From positions 123,445,657-123,509,656 of the forward strand of contig NC_083345.1 in the NCBI RefSeq assembly GCF_019175385.1: 64,000 bases of DNA, read 5' to 3'. This stretch comes from Lycium barbarum. Its lineage: Eukaryota; Streptophyta; Magnoliopsida; Solanales; Solanaceae. Below, piece by piece: positions 47,481 to 60,169 of the stretch (within the stretch, counting starts at the first letter, position 1; each line of letters starts with the position of its first letter). The notes beneath the pieces are model-generated. The model saw only the letters and a program-made list of their open reading frames with translations, searched no databases and had not been told where the DNA came from. Both the position numbers and the translations under genes were made by a program.

Positions 47481-49155
47481 CTTGTATGTCTAAATCATGA
47501 GCCATACTTCCCATACTTGATTTTTTTTTCTGAAATACTTCCTAAAATATTCATAGTACTATTGTGCGCTAAGTCTTTCACGAGCACCTTAAAGATTAGA
47601 GTCTTGTACAATGGCACTACCTTTGTGACACATAACTGGGCATGATCTTATAGCTTTTCTGTGATCGTCTAATTGATAGTAATTGAACTTGACACGATTC
47701 GTTCGACGATCATTCTACTCATTTAGGGTTAGGCATATTCCCTATGGAGACTATCTCATTATGCCAACCTAACTGAATTAAGGTTCTTCATATCTCATAC
47801 TAACCCTTCGGGTCTTCAATTATCTCACTGGACTTACTGGCGATTTATGCATCTCCCCCAAGGCTAACATCTTATACTTATAAATTCTTCTCTTTTGATG
47901 GGATCCAATTAACATTCCTTATCTTCTGTAATTCCTTTGTACTCTACAACATTGATGAATCTTTCGACTCCCATCTGAGCAATTTCTCATGGGGAAAAAC
48001 TAAATTTACTTACATGGACGGTTGCTACTGTATTCATAACTGGCATACTCCATCTTAATGACTTTACTTTGCTCACATTGTAAATCTTAGGTCAACCCCT
48101 TTTGATAACTCTTAAAGGCTTTTCTTTTGTAGTTTGCTCTCTTATGGCTTAGCTGATTTCTTCTTCCACTAGTCACTCTACTCTGATCTTAACTTAAGCT
48201 CTTGGTTTCTAACACACATTCGGATGTATCCGAACTGTCACCCACTCAAGGTGTTCATCTGAATAAGGAATCAAATCATATTTCTCAAAGTCAGTCGTAC
48301 TCGTAACTTAGTAAAATCTTATCATTATTGTTGACATGGCTTTTCCAGACATATTACGAACTTATATCTTATTCTCCTTCTATTTTTAGGAAAATTTTGG
48401 CAGACTTTCCTCTATATTTCTTACTATCCTAAAACCTGCACGCAGGAAATACCAACAATGCCTCACAAGGTCAACATATATACATATATATCATATCATA
48501 TCATAGCCACACAAGGCTCCCAATTTCAACAACAGTATAAAAATGATGAACTTACCTCATATTTCCAACTCAAACTGTACCTGTTAAAATTTCCTATTTA
48601 TTTTCCCTTTCAATCTTTAACAGCAGATGGAGTGGGTCCTGATGACCTCCGGTAGAATACTGTCTGCCTCCACCTTCCTGAGATCCTCCATGATTTATCT
48701 TTCCTGTAGACTTAGCTCCTTTTCCAATTTCTCTAATATCCTCTCCCTGTGGTATCCTATTCTCCTTTCTCAAGAACATCATTATCATTCAATATACCAT
48801 TCATTCTACTACACCCCTTCTCGGGCATCTTACATTGCATTCCACTTTCAATAGCACTTGAAGTCTCATTCGTTACTAGTAAGTACTGCACAATTGTACC
48901 TCCCTATGGGTAAACATCCTTACTTGGACCTTGAATTGCCTGTTCATCTCCTGCGCATTCAAAACGTACGTAATTCGGGAAGAAGAGAAGTTACTTATTG
49001 CTCTAAGCTTCATGGCACGATCTAGAGTAGAAAGAAATGAGACAAATCCTGAATGACTTGGTGGTCAACTGTTTATATGTATGGGGCTCTCACACATATA
49101 AAAGTGACCCCACTGGACACGGTTTCATAGACTCCCTAAAAACTCTTAAACCTAG
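47481..49155. other. Unrecognised internal part of the outer element
   Basis: Expected to hold gag and reverse transcriptase on the minus strand, but I find no aspartic protease, YxDD or zinc-knuckle motif. A 64-codon minus frame at 48594-48788 is basic and glycine-rich (GGSQEGGGRQYSTG) and could be a gag scrap. Probably rearranged or a non-autonomous core. Confidence 0.4.
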
Positions 49156-49167
49156 GCTCTGATACCA
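49156..49167 (-). promoter_or_regulatory. Primer binding site, initiator-Met tRNA type
   Basis: GCTCTGATACCA here reads TGGTATCAGAGC on the minus strand, five bases after the 5' LTR. This is the usual plant primer site complementary to the 3' end of initiator-Met tRNA. Confidence 0.88.
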
Positions 49168-49172
49168 AGTTT

Positions 49173-51414
49173 TGTCACGCCCCGAACCATGGCTTGGGCG
49201 TAACACGGCACTCGGTGCCTGACTGCATGTGACCGAGCAAACCACATGGCTTGCCGGCCCATCATGAGGCATACATGAGCGAAAATATAATGTGCAGTGC
49301 ATGATAAGCTTTTATAAAACATAGTAGTCATAATATTAAATATAAATACTTTATTAAGTCATGAATGCGAATACTATCATAAATGAGCCAAACCGGCTAA
49401 CTAACTCTGGAAGTCTAACATGACACTTGTCTTGTCTATGAAACCTCTAACATGAGTCTGAAAAAAAAAACACGTAACATACTTGCTGGGACAAGGCCCC
49501 CAGTACACCTTTAGATGCAAAACTAGATAAAGAAAGATAATGCCTAAACCCCGAATGAGATGAGGCTTACTAATAAGCTGGTACGTGCAGATCCTAATGA
49601 GCAGAAGCGTCGTCCTGTAAATCCGTACCTGCATCATGAAATGCAGGCCCCCGACAATAAAAGGGGACGTCAGCACATTGAATGTACTTGTATGTAAAGC
49701 AACTGAAAAAAATAACATGGGACATGGAATAATATGATAAGAACTGAAACTGAAAACCCAGGACATAAACATGAGCATGAGTACATATATGTATATATAA
49801 CATAAGTAAAACATGATAAGTAGGGAGAGCATTCCATAAACCGACACATGATATCACCACGTGGATACGTGGAGTCTGGTACCTCGCCGGACCAGCAGAT
49901 CCCTCATACCTTGCCAGGGTATAAGGTGGTAACGTGTCTGATGGATCCATTCAGCGTAAAATTAAGGTATCGTCCTAACTGGGCAGAGCGATCCTTGTCC
50001 TATGGTGGCTACATAGTTTCAGGCTATCTGAGCCTTCTCGGTAATTCGTGCAACTCCCAAAACATGAACATAATATAGTTGGCTAAGAATCCCATGATTT
50101 TCGTGAATTAACTTGTACTTGTCTTGTAATCATGATTTCACGAAATAACTTGTAAACATGGTTTCATGAAATAACTTGTAGACATGGTTTCATGAAATAA
50201 CTTGTAAATATGGTTTCATGAAATAACTTGTATTTAGTATGTATTTATCTTGTATCATAGCATGAAAGTAATTATATAATATAGTTGCATGAAAAATTGT
50301 AGACATTGTAGGATATTCATGAAATAATCATTCTTAGTCAAAACATGCATGCAAGAACCCATGGAATAGAAGATATGGGTTTTCATAGATTACAGACGGA
50401 TTCTGAATAATCATAAAGAAATATTAAGAATTCAATGATGGAATTATAACAATTCATACATAATATAATCATGGACATGGACTTAGGGTTATCATGAGCA
50501 TGGTATTGAAACCCTAGTTTTAGTAGAGAATCATAATTGTATGTATTATGAGGCGCGGGGAAGAACAATGATGTTCCTACATGTAGATAGTAACTCTAAA
50601 TACCTGGTAATACTCCAAACTTGGATCAAAGATTTGAACTTGAAGAAGTTTTCCAAAAATCTTGGTTCTTGAACCTTGAGATGGGTTTTCTTGAAAACCC
50701 TAGTTTATGAACAATGATTTCTTGCTTAGATTACAAGGATATATTTTAGAATTGACTTGGAATGATTAGAATAGGCTTACCTTAATGTTCTTGATGATGG
50801 GAGAGAATAGAAGGTCGTTCTAGGGCTTGGGGGTGTGAAGAATGAAGTGAAAAAGCCTTAGAACGAAGTTTTAAAATTACTTTCGGACCCATTTTACGCT
50901 CAATTTTACGTCCCGTATAATTTGTACGGACCGTATATCATACCGTAAAACCATTCCAGTGATTTGGACATTCTGGACCAATTATACTGCTGAAATATAC
51001 GGGCTGTATAATTTTTACGGTCCGTATGTTCCACCGTATAATTTTTACGGTCCGTATGTTTCCACCGTAAACTGACAGAACACTGTTTAGTAAAGTGGGC
51101 ATAACTTTTTGTACACAGCTCCGTTCAAGACCTATAATATACCATTGGAAATCTATTTCAAAGGGCTACAACTTTCATCAAGGAAGTTTTCCCAAATTCC
51201 AAATTAATAAAGTGGTTATGGTCGTTAAAAGTAAGACCTTCTACAAACTCACTTGCAAACATGCCCCGTAGAGTGGCTTTCAACTTTGCTTTGCCCAAAG
51301 GCTCTTCTCATGTCTTGATTGGGTTTCAAACACCATTTATACACTACTCAAATGGGGCTCATTATACCCTCGTCTTATGAGACAAATCTTAGCCCGAATG
51401 CACGAGGTGTTACA
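49173..51414 (-). repeat. 5' LTR of the outer gypsy element, complete
   Basis: 2242 bp from TGTCACGCCCCG to GAGGTGTTACA. It matches the left LTR with only a few percent difference by eye, lacks the 5-kb Ogre-like insertion and retains the 169-bp edge missing on the left. Host intron resumes directly at ATCTAACTAG. Confidence 0.92.
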
Positions 51415-51762
51415 ATCTAACTAGTGAATTAATTTACTCGGATGTGGTGGAATGTATAGGAATTGAGTTACACAAATGTTCCTTTTTCAGCCACCTTTTT
51501 AGATTTTGTGCCTATTTTTAGAAGTTGTTGAAAAATCACCCTTCACATAACTTTAGACTCGATGCTTAAAGTTTGTTCATATACTGTTCAATCTTACAGA
51601 CAAACACATTAGACCTTATAATAGATTACCAAATTTTAGATTGTTGATCTAACTTTTTCGATAAGCTTTTTAATTTGTTCAAAATAAATTTTGAGGCCGT
51701 GATCTAAAAGGTTCATACGTTGCAAGAAAAAGAAAGGAGGGTCATTACATCTGTCCTAAAAA

Positions 51763-53018
51763 GGGGCAATTCGCAGAATTGCCCTTCTTTTGGGGTGGTC
51801 TTTAAATTTTGCCCTTCATATTTGAAATCTTTAAGTTTTGTCCTTCGGCTAAACCCCATGGGTTCCAAGTTCGAACCCCCACGCAGTCAAAAGTTTTTAA
51901 AAAATTCGCAAGGCAGAGTTTAAATTCGCTATGCCCCACCGGCATACACTTGTGAAGGAATTACCAAAGTTATGCTGGACCCGGCATACTTATGCCTTAT
52001 GGGCAGAATTGGCATAAGTATGCCGGGTCCGGCATAACTTTGGTAATTCCTTCACAAGTTTACGCCGGATCCGACATAAAAGTTTTCCCATTAAAAGAAT
52101 GCCCCCAACAGCATAAACTTGTTAAGGAATTACCGAACTTATGCCGGTCCCGGCATACTTATGCCTTATGGGCAGACTTGGCATAAGTATACCGGGTCCG
52201 ACATAACTTTGGTAATTCCTTCACAAGTTTATGCCTGGTTCGGCATAAAAGTTTGCCCATTAAAAGTATGCCCCCACCGGATGAGCGTATCTAGGAAGAA
52301 TTTCATTGTCCTCCTTCTAATATTATTACAGAACTAAAAGGCTTCATGATAAAAACTTTGTGCGTGACCTCTTCCACTCATCGTCATGCAAATGTTGTCA
52401 ACAATTATCATAGTGTTAATACTAATGAAAAACTAGGATTAGATATAATGGAACAAAATCACGACAACTACTCTTTTTTAACACTACCCCATAATATATT
52501 AATAAGAGCAGTTATAATATATCCAATACTGGAAATGTAGCAAAGAAAGTCTTTAGGCCACATTGACACAAAAACCACTTGAATTTTAATAGAGCATTTT
52601 GATATCACTAAAAATCTGTAAAAAGTTGACATGAGATCTCAAAGTTATGTCGGACCCGACATAAACTTATGAAGGAATTACCAAAGTTATGTCGGACCCG
52701 GCATACTTATGCCAAGTCTGCCCATAAGGCATGAGTATGCCGGGTCCGACATAACTTTGGTAATTCCTTCATAAGTTTATGCCAGGTCCGGCATACACGC
52801 GACCCAAACCTTGCCTTGCAGTTTTCTTTTTTAATTTATGTTTGAGCGGGGGTTCGAACTCAGAACCTCATTATTTTTGCGTGAACACTCAGTGTTGCAA
52901 TGCGAAGGGCAAAAATTAAAGACCAGCAATATGAGGGGCATAATTTAAAGACCACAATTATGAGGGGCAAAATTTAAAGACCACCCCAAAAGAAGGACAA
53001 TCTGTGCAAAAAAAAAAA
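51763..53018. mobile_element. Long-inverted-repeat element in the knottin pseudogene intron
   Basis: About 1.25 kb absent from copy 1. The left arm (TTGCCCTTCTTTTGGGGTGG, TCTTTAAATTTTGCCC) is mirrored at the right (GGGCAAAATTTAAAGACCAC). Inside are many inverted GCATAAGTATGCCGGGTCC / GGACCCGGCATACTTATGC units around TTTGGTAATTCCTTC. An A/G-rich AAAAAG at both borders may be the target duplication, but the poly(A) hides its length. No coding frame; family shared with 18202-18626. Confidence 0.7.
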
Positions 53019-53034
53019 AGAGCAACCAACGAAA

Positions 53035-53245
53035 TGGGCTGATCTTTGATTTTGCCCTTCAAATGGGCTGATCTTTGATTTTTGCCCCGGTCCATAGGGT
53101 TTTTAATGCCAAAAGTCATGCGGGGCATAAATTATTGGGTGTTATGACGTTAAAAAATAAACTTATGCCCCGCCAAAAAAGTCATTTGTTATGAGGGACA
53201 AAAATTAAAAACCAACACAAAAGAGGGACAAAATTCAAATAACCC
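53035..53245. mobile_element. Possible intron MITE, copy-2 equivalent
   Basis: Counterpart of 8033-8235, with a GGGCTGATCTTTGATTTTGC phrase repeated at its left side. Confidence 0.4.
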
Positions 53246-54093
53246 AAGCTCTTCCCCTTTTAATTCTGGCGCTACACGGTGCGAGTCTGAATTACTCAGA
53301 CCAGTGGATTACAGATACTAGATAATTTTATATATTTAGAAAAGAAAAAAAAAACTAGTGAAGTAAGCTTTTGATATTTTACTACTAATTCCCTTATACT
53401 GATTTTTTGTCATGATTTTGCAGTTTGGTCTTCACAAACAAAAGTGATTGACATGAGAAACGTCGTACACAATGTAAGAAGACTTGAGTCAGAAAATTTT
53501 GTCCCATCCAAATGAAATAGTCACATGTTGGAAAGGTTGCTTCAATGACTTTGATTGTAGCGATGCTTGGCTTTGTAAGCAATGCCTCTATGATGTTTTC
53601 CATGAGAGACAGCTATGCTTTTTCACTAAGTCGTGGCGAAGATAAGGTTCTGAGTTTATGAGATTTCAATTCTAGAAACGCTTTGATAAATTATGTCGCA
53701 TATTAAGTGATTTTTCAAATACAAGTACAACGTTTGAGCCAAAGCTAATGAGTTCTGTCGAATGTGTAGGCAAAGCTGTAGCTCCAATCAAAGTGTAGTT
53801 TATGGGTTCAGCAGAAAACAGTGGAGTAATAGTTTTGGTCCAAAACTCGTATTCGTATTAAGGAATTCACTTAATATGTAAAAATAATTTATCAAAAACT
53901 TAATTATCCACGTTATTACTGTTTCAAGCTACCTCTAGCTTGAAACAATTAATGTTTACTTCAACTTATAGCCTCAAAGTCTCTCACGATATGTATAAAT
54001 TCGCAGTATACAACATCATACGATATGTATCACAAATACTATAACGATATGCGTGCACTATAAATCAATGTTGCATACCCTCAATAACATATA

Positions 54094-54310
54094 CTTTCTC
54101 CGTCCCAAAAAGATATTTTGGTTTGATTTAATACAAAGTTTAAGAAATAAAGGATGACTTTTGAAATTTGTGATCCAAAACAAGCCTTAGATATTTGTGT
54201 GGCTGTAAATCATCTCATAAAGTTAAATTATTTCTAAATATAGAAATGTGTCAATGTTTTTGGGACTGACTAAAAAAGAAAGGAAGACAATCTTTTTGGG
54301 ACGGTGAGAG
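54094..54310. mobile_element. Stowaway-type MITE, copy 2
   Basis: Counterpart of 9015-9231 at the same TA site, ends CTTTCTCCGTCCC and GGGACGGTGAGAG. Confidence 0.85.
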
Positions 54311-54471
54311 TATATAGTAATAACATGCTCAAATATCAACGTATAACTGAATGCAGAGTGTAGAACACGTAATGAAATGCTCAAATGTCTACCATAACAC
54401 GCTCTATAACTAAAATTGGGTACATATATCACAACACTCTATAACTAAATTGCAACCATGTATCGGACCAT

Positions 54472-55130
54472 GTCAAATGGGCGGGTTGGGCTGAATTTGG
54501 GCGGGTCCAAATGAGTTGATTTAATAATGAGCGGGTTATTGATTTACCCAAAAGTTACTTGGGCTGAAATTGGTTGGACTAAATGCGGGTCATAACCCAA
54601 CCCGCCAAACCCTTATTAAGTTTTAATTATTTTATTTGTTCTTTTACAATTTTTTTATTAACTTAAAAATTATTATTTTTTCTTTATTATGACTATATTT
54701 AACATATCAAATAAAATAAAAATTTCTTGAAATATTTTGATAAGATTTCTCATGAGTCAATTTGGGCTACTATTGAATGATAATTAGTCATTTATATTAA
54801 GTTCATGTAATTAGTTACGAGTTAGTTATCAAGTTGAAAGGTAGTAAGTTGAGTTAGTTGTTTGCCAGTTGTGTATATAAGCTTGTATAGTCCGATCACA
54901 TTATTGAATGAGAACTAAGTTCCTTTCTTAATCAATGTCATCTCATCAATCTTAAACTACAACAGCTACATGTCAGCCAAATTTTTATGGGCTGAATTAG
55001 GTTGGATTGATACGGGCGAAGCTAATAATTGGGCGGGTCAATAACCTGTCTGGTCCGCCTAAACTTGGGCAGATTATATTTTATGAGTTAATTTTGCCCC
55101 CACCCCCACCCCCCGTAACTGAATGGATCA
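54472..55130. mobile_element. GGGCGGGTTGGGC-ended repeat, copy 2
   Basis: Counterpart of 9443-10094. The right part has gained a short CCCCCACCCCCACC run (55087-55105). Confidence 0.45.
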
Positions 55131-56494
55131 TAACACACTCAAATATAATATTTTGGGGCATCCATCTCGAAGTAGTGAATTCGCAAGTTGCGAGAAAGAG
55201 AAGGTAAATTTGATGTAAACTAAAATTAAAAAGTTCTTAAAATTATGATTATCTCGTTTAAAAGTTTAAATTATTAGAAATGATACGTTGTTATTTACTT
55301 AATTATGCTTCTAACACATTCCTTCATGTGTGGGAGTTTTATTCTTTTTCATAACCAAACACATGAATTTTTCCTTCATAATAAATGGCGACTCGAGACA
55401 TTTGCATACTCTAATATCATGCAACTTGCCTAGCTAGTTTCAAACGATCGAGTCAATTCTAATTTTTAGAGGTACAGTAAATGATTAGACTAATTTATAA
55501 CGAGACAACTTTATTAATTACATCACAAAACCAGTACCATTACTAGTGACTTAATGATATGCATCATTGAAGACTCTAGCCCCAAGAAAACCTTACCCTT
55601 TGCATTTCCATCCAAGTTAGATGCAATGATTCTTTTCTAATATTTCTTCGCCAGAAAAGAGAGTCGCAATATTCTTTGAGATTCAAACGTCGTGATTTGA
55701 AAGATCAATGTTTGAAGGTTAACTGGTTTAGAGAGTCAAATAGCTCTTTCTTTGATTACGATTATCTTCAAATCTTTTCATATATTGTGAATTATTAATT
55801 ATGTAAATTTATAGTACTTTTTATGTAGTTTTCAATTATGTAAATTTTATTATAAAATACTCCAAGAATCTATATTTTAAAATTAAGTCAAAGAAAAAAC
55901 CGTTTGAATCCTCAAACTGGTCAACCTTCAAACAAATTGGGACGGAGGAATTATATAAGCAGGAGCGGGGCCACCTTAGGTGATGGGTGGTCAGGTGCAC
56001 ACCATTCGTTGAAAAATTACGTGATATACATAGGTTAAATGGTAACGATTATGAGTGTGAATTCAAGTTTGCACATTCTTAACATAAGTGAGAACAAATT
56101 TGCAAACCCTTAGCCAAATTCCTGACTCGATCACAGCGAGCAACATATAATCAAAGGGTCATCGTAAAGTCATAATAATGTTCATGTACATATATAGACA
56201 AACGTCTGAATCCCCTTAACATTAGAGTAGTATAGGTTCAAATCTCACGTGTGAGACTAAAAAAGTTTCATCGGTGCTCATGGATTCAGGCGCGCTTATT
56301 TTCTTGATAATTCAACACGATAGATCTAAAGAAGATGACATTTTTCATCTGAAAACTTAATTATTTTGTTACAACATGAAATGAAAATATAGTAGTAGTA
56401 GTAGTAGTAGTATTAACATTTACATCCCAAAACTAACTAGCAAGCTACAAACTATGACTTCTATAGCATTATTATACTTTCTGGTTGCACAAGC

Positions 56495-57137
56495 TCATGA
56501 GTGTTGCTCTGCAAATTGATAAACCAAAGCAAGTGCATTACTAGTAACTTGCGCAGCTGCAAAAACCCTAGCCCTAACAGAATCCTTAATTTTCCCATCC
56601 ATAGAAGGATTATTAAACATATCAAGGCAGGTATTTTCATCAGTAAGTGCAGCACTAATCCAAGTTTGAACATTACTAACATGCCAAGTAAATTCATCTC
56701 TTCTTGATGTTAATTTACCACTTTGCCCTAGCTCGGGGATCGATCGACTAAGCTGATAAACACTGTCATTCATGGTGTTTGAACAATCTTTAGCAGCTTG
56801 TAATTCTCTTGGCTTTAGGCCCCTTATTCTTGTGACCATTGAAATGTATGTTGAAGCAATTTTGGCTTTTGATAAACTCACTGATAATGCTGCATGAGCA
56901 AGTTGTTGTTTGTTTAGTTGAATGGTGTTTGCGTAAGTAGAGAGAGATTGAACGCATATGGTAGGGTATAAACACTTTTTACATGAGATTTTGATGAAGT
57001 TTGTGGCATCAGGATTTTGGGTCGTGACAGTATCTGAGAGTTTCATGAACTTTGCGTTATCTTGATTTTGGGTCGTGACAGATTCAGTAATGGAAGGACA
57101 AGAAAATTAGTAAGAAGTGAAGACTGAGGTTGGCCAT
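56495..57137 (-). pseudogene. PMEI-domain gene, copy 2, signal peptide frame destroyed
   Basis: Counterpart of 11466-12125. The original ATG (57135-57137) is kept, but a 17-bp deletion between CCATT repeats in the signal peptide shifts the frame to a stop after 17 codons. The PMEI domain itself stays open from an internal ATG (57046) to 56495, with all domain cysteines and a C-terminal AEQHS. A product started there would lack the signal peptide and stay in the cytosol, away from cell-wall or vacuolar targets. The TATA region is unchanged. Most likely a recent pseudogene. Confidence 0.88.
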
Positions 57138-59992
57138 AGTTTTTCTCTTTTTTGGAGTTGAAATTTTGAAATGGCTTTACTCAAGTGGAGTGTGCAAGAT
57201 CCTATTCCTAGGGGAAGCTTTATATAGAGTTGAAAAGAGTTGTTAGTAGAATCTTATACTGGTCAATTATCATATTTTATACACAAAACAAATGAAATAC
57301 TCCTATCATATTCTTTTGAGGTAGACGAATTAATGGCTTTCACGTGATCCTTTAGGTTTGGCATTAATTTTATTTCTTTTTGCAATTTTCAAGCCTCTTC
57401 CAAGGTTGGATTTTAACTTATATATAATGATAGTGTAATTTTTCATATGATTAGTTTATTTTAGCATGTTATAATAGATAATCTTTCATATTTTTCGAAT
57501 TATTAGTCAATTTTTTTTATAAACAATTACCTATAGTGATATTTTAAGTGATGATAAGAAAAATTAATATTGGATCTAACTAAACAGTAATAGCTAGTTT
57601 ATGTGGTAGGGATTATCCTGAAACCACATAAAGAGATCAAATTATACCTCGCACACCGATATGGGACTCAATAGCCCCTTTATATTCTGGACTAAACATT
57701 TGAAGTGTGAACAATATAATATGAAGATCTAACATTGGTTAATTGGGCTAACAATTGAGATGAATCTGCCTCTCAAATCATGAAATAAAAGTGGATCATG
57801 AATCCTAACTTAACTCTAAGAGCTAATTCATGTGGCCAGAATTGCCTAGGACTGTATGAAGAAATCAAATTACACCTTAGACAATAGGACTCAACACTCA
57901 ACATACAATGATGGTATAAAAATTTCTTTACGTTCTCAGTGCGTACAGTTAAACAATTTCTCCATTATTTCAGTTAAATCTGACAACAACATATGTAGTA
58001 TAATATTATAGATAGACCCTCACCTCAAAGAAACCATTTCAAAGTAATATAAAAAAAAAATGGTGCGATGAAAAAAAAAAAACTGACAACTAATAAGGAT
58101 CCAGTGAAATCTGACATTTTTCTATTGAGTTGCAGCTTGCAACTTGAGATGCAAACGGATTGGAAGCTTCATGATAATCTTCGCTTTGTCATTAATCTTA
58201 TCATGAGCTGTTAGATAGACATGTAAAAACTTTAAGGTCACGTAATAGATATCCAAATTCTGTGTATAATAACGTGCTTTGTCTACTTGATTGCAGAAAG
58301 AAATGTAAAGAATGACATTATTAACGTATAGAAAATTAATCAACTTTTCTCTAAACTCGAGTTTATACTGGATTTATTTTGAACTCTGAAATTAACTATG
58401 TGTAATTTATAATCCTTTGTAGTTTGTAGTCCCCTTCCTTTCTCTTTTTTTTTCTTCTCACTCGGAGACTAATTACTTAACAAAGCCTGATGCGACTTTG
58501 ATCTAGTGGTACAAGCGTAATGTATGATGTGTGAATTAGGCGGGCATGTTATAGTCGAATTTGACGCAAACAAAACCTTTATATTTTGGTAGAAAATGGT
58601 AAAGAAGACATGATCATTGTAAATTGAATTTGCTTCCTGATTCTTGAAGATTTTTTAATTTTAGTTACTAGTTATAAAAAAATAGTGCAGCTTGTCCAGT
58701 GCGAAATGCTAGTCAACTCTGAAGTAAGCTAAGTAAACGATTAAACTAATCTGAGACAGACAAGGTTATTAATTGCAAAAAATTTATTAGCATAAAATAT
58801 TAATTGCTAAATTTTAAACACGAGATTGTCAAAGTCTTGAAAGGAAGCTTTGACCAAATCTGATAGATAGAAATCAGGGTTTTGGAAATACTCTATTCGT
58901 CTCAAAATATTTATCGTTCTTACTAAAAATATTTATTTTTTTATTTAATCAAGACAAAATAAAGTATTTGTTTCACATTTATACTTGTATTAATTAGCAA
59001 CATTTAAAATGTTCTTATAATTGATAGAATAGATATGTATTGAGAAAAGATTATATGAAATATATTAAAAGGATAAAATACGCGCTTTTTTAAAGAACGT
59101 GTAGATGAAAAATGTGAAGAGCTGATTAATTACGTGTTGTATTATTCTAGATTGTTCTTAAATTGAATACAAGACGACAAAAACTATATATTTTTAATTA
59201 ATGTCTGTGCCTCGTTTATTGAAAATGTACTCAAAAATAAAAACAATGGGCATCCACATGTAAGGCCTACTAATTAGTAAGCAATTATGGTTTTTCCTTG
59301 GTTAGCGTTCGGAAATTTACACTGGAGTTCCTCTAAATTTGAATTCGAACTGAACTTTTTTACATTCAAAATTAAACACTTTCTAATAAAAATGATTTCA
59401 GATTTAAGATTTAAATTCGAGAATTTTAGTTAAAAAGTGACATATGACTTATTATTTTACAAGGAAGATGAGTAGCTCAATTGGTTCGTTAGCTACACTC
59501 TCACTTTATCGGCGATGATTCAATTTCTTATCTTTTAATCCTCTTCCTGTTTTTTCTTTTCCTGCCCCATTTGGAAAAAAGAGTTATCATTTTACCACAA
59601 ACACCCTTATTAGTAGTTATAGGCAGGCAACATTATAGAAGAAGGAATTCTTTAATTATTTTTTTGTAACGCGGATGGGGTGTCCTGTCAGAGAGCTGGC
59701 AACCAACTGCGACACAAATCTTAAGAAGCAATTAAATACTAATCAATTGTGATTATTATAATTAGTCTCTTTTTATTAAATTTTAGATCTAACTCGATCT
59801 CAAAAACTAACTTTTAAGAAGAGGATTGTCGAAATACATGTATGGAGATCACCACTCATTTCATTAATCACCGATATGAGATTTTTTACTTTTCAGCACA
59901 GCGGCTTGAGAAGAGCAGGATTTGATGTCTTAATCGTTTTGTAAATATTTCAAGAATTTATGGGATATTCTGAGATGTTATGATATACTAAG
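57138..59992. other. Copy-2 intergenic region
   Basis: Near-identical to 12126-14949, including the unexplained 73-codon minus frame (58122-58343 here) and the SINE-like remnant near 59463. No additional gene seen. Confidence 0.5.
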
Positions 59993-60169
59993 CAGTGGCG
60001 GACCTATGTATAACTTTTGGGTGCTCCAGCACTCATTAAACTCAGTCACGGAGTATATAGCTGTATAGAAAATATAAATGAAACATATATAAATAGTTAA
60101 TAGAGCACCCTCAAACTTAAAATTCCTGGATCCAGCACCGCCGAACTCAAAATCCTGGATCCGCCACTG
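59993..60169. mobile_element. hAT-type MITE, copy 2
   Basis: Counterpart of 14950-15126, with intact CAGTGGCGG...CCGCCACTG ends and ATACTAAG duplications. Its centre differs by small substitutions and deletions. Confidence 0.85.

Larger units (their letters stand above)
32310..51414 (-). mobile_element. Nested Ty3/gypsy LTR retrotransposon, minus orientation
   Basis: Outer element of the nest. Right (5') LTR 49173-51414; primer site GCTCTGATACCA (complement) at 49156-49167; integrase remnant 46145-47480; polypurine tract complement ATCTCCCCCTTGGG at 39420-39433; left (3') LTR interrupted and truncated. Removing the three nested solo LTRs leaves about 4 kb of internal sequence, too short for a full gag-pol, and no reverse transcriptase motif was found. 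The element sits in the intron equivalent of position 7630 in copy 1, so it inserted after the duplication or was never in copy 1. The left target flank was deleted, so its target duplication cannot be checked. Confidence 0.88.
32264..53632 (+). pseudogene. Knottin (carboxypeptidase-inhibitor-like) pseudogene, split by 19 kb of retrotransposons
   Basis: Second copy of the gene at 7494-8630. Exon 1 keeps only its first 46 bases (32264-32309, MAQKFGFLFTIALIM): the last three bases, the splice donor and the first part of the intron (90 bp in all) are gone. After the retrotransposon nest, the intron resumes at 51415 and holds a second insertion (51763-53018). Exon 2 (53424 onward) keeps its acceptor, but one extra A in the GAGTCAGAAAATTTT stretch shifts the frame and gives a stop at 53513. 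A 22-bp deletion between AAGTCGT repeats also removed the original stop. All six cysteine codons remain in the shifted frame. Not expected to give a functional product. Confidence 0.9.

Noticed and set aside
49156..49167. tRNA-Met-like match
   Set aside because: Only the 12-base primer binding site complementary to the tRNA end, not a tRNA gene; the same applies near 1813.
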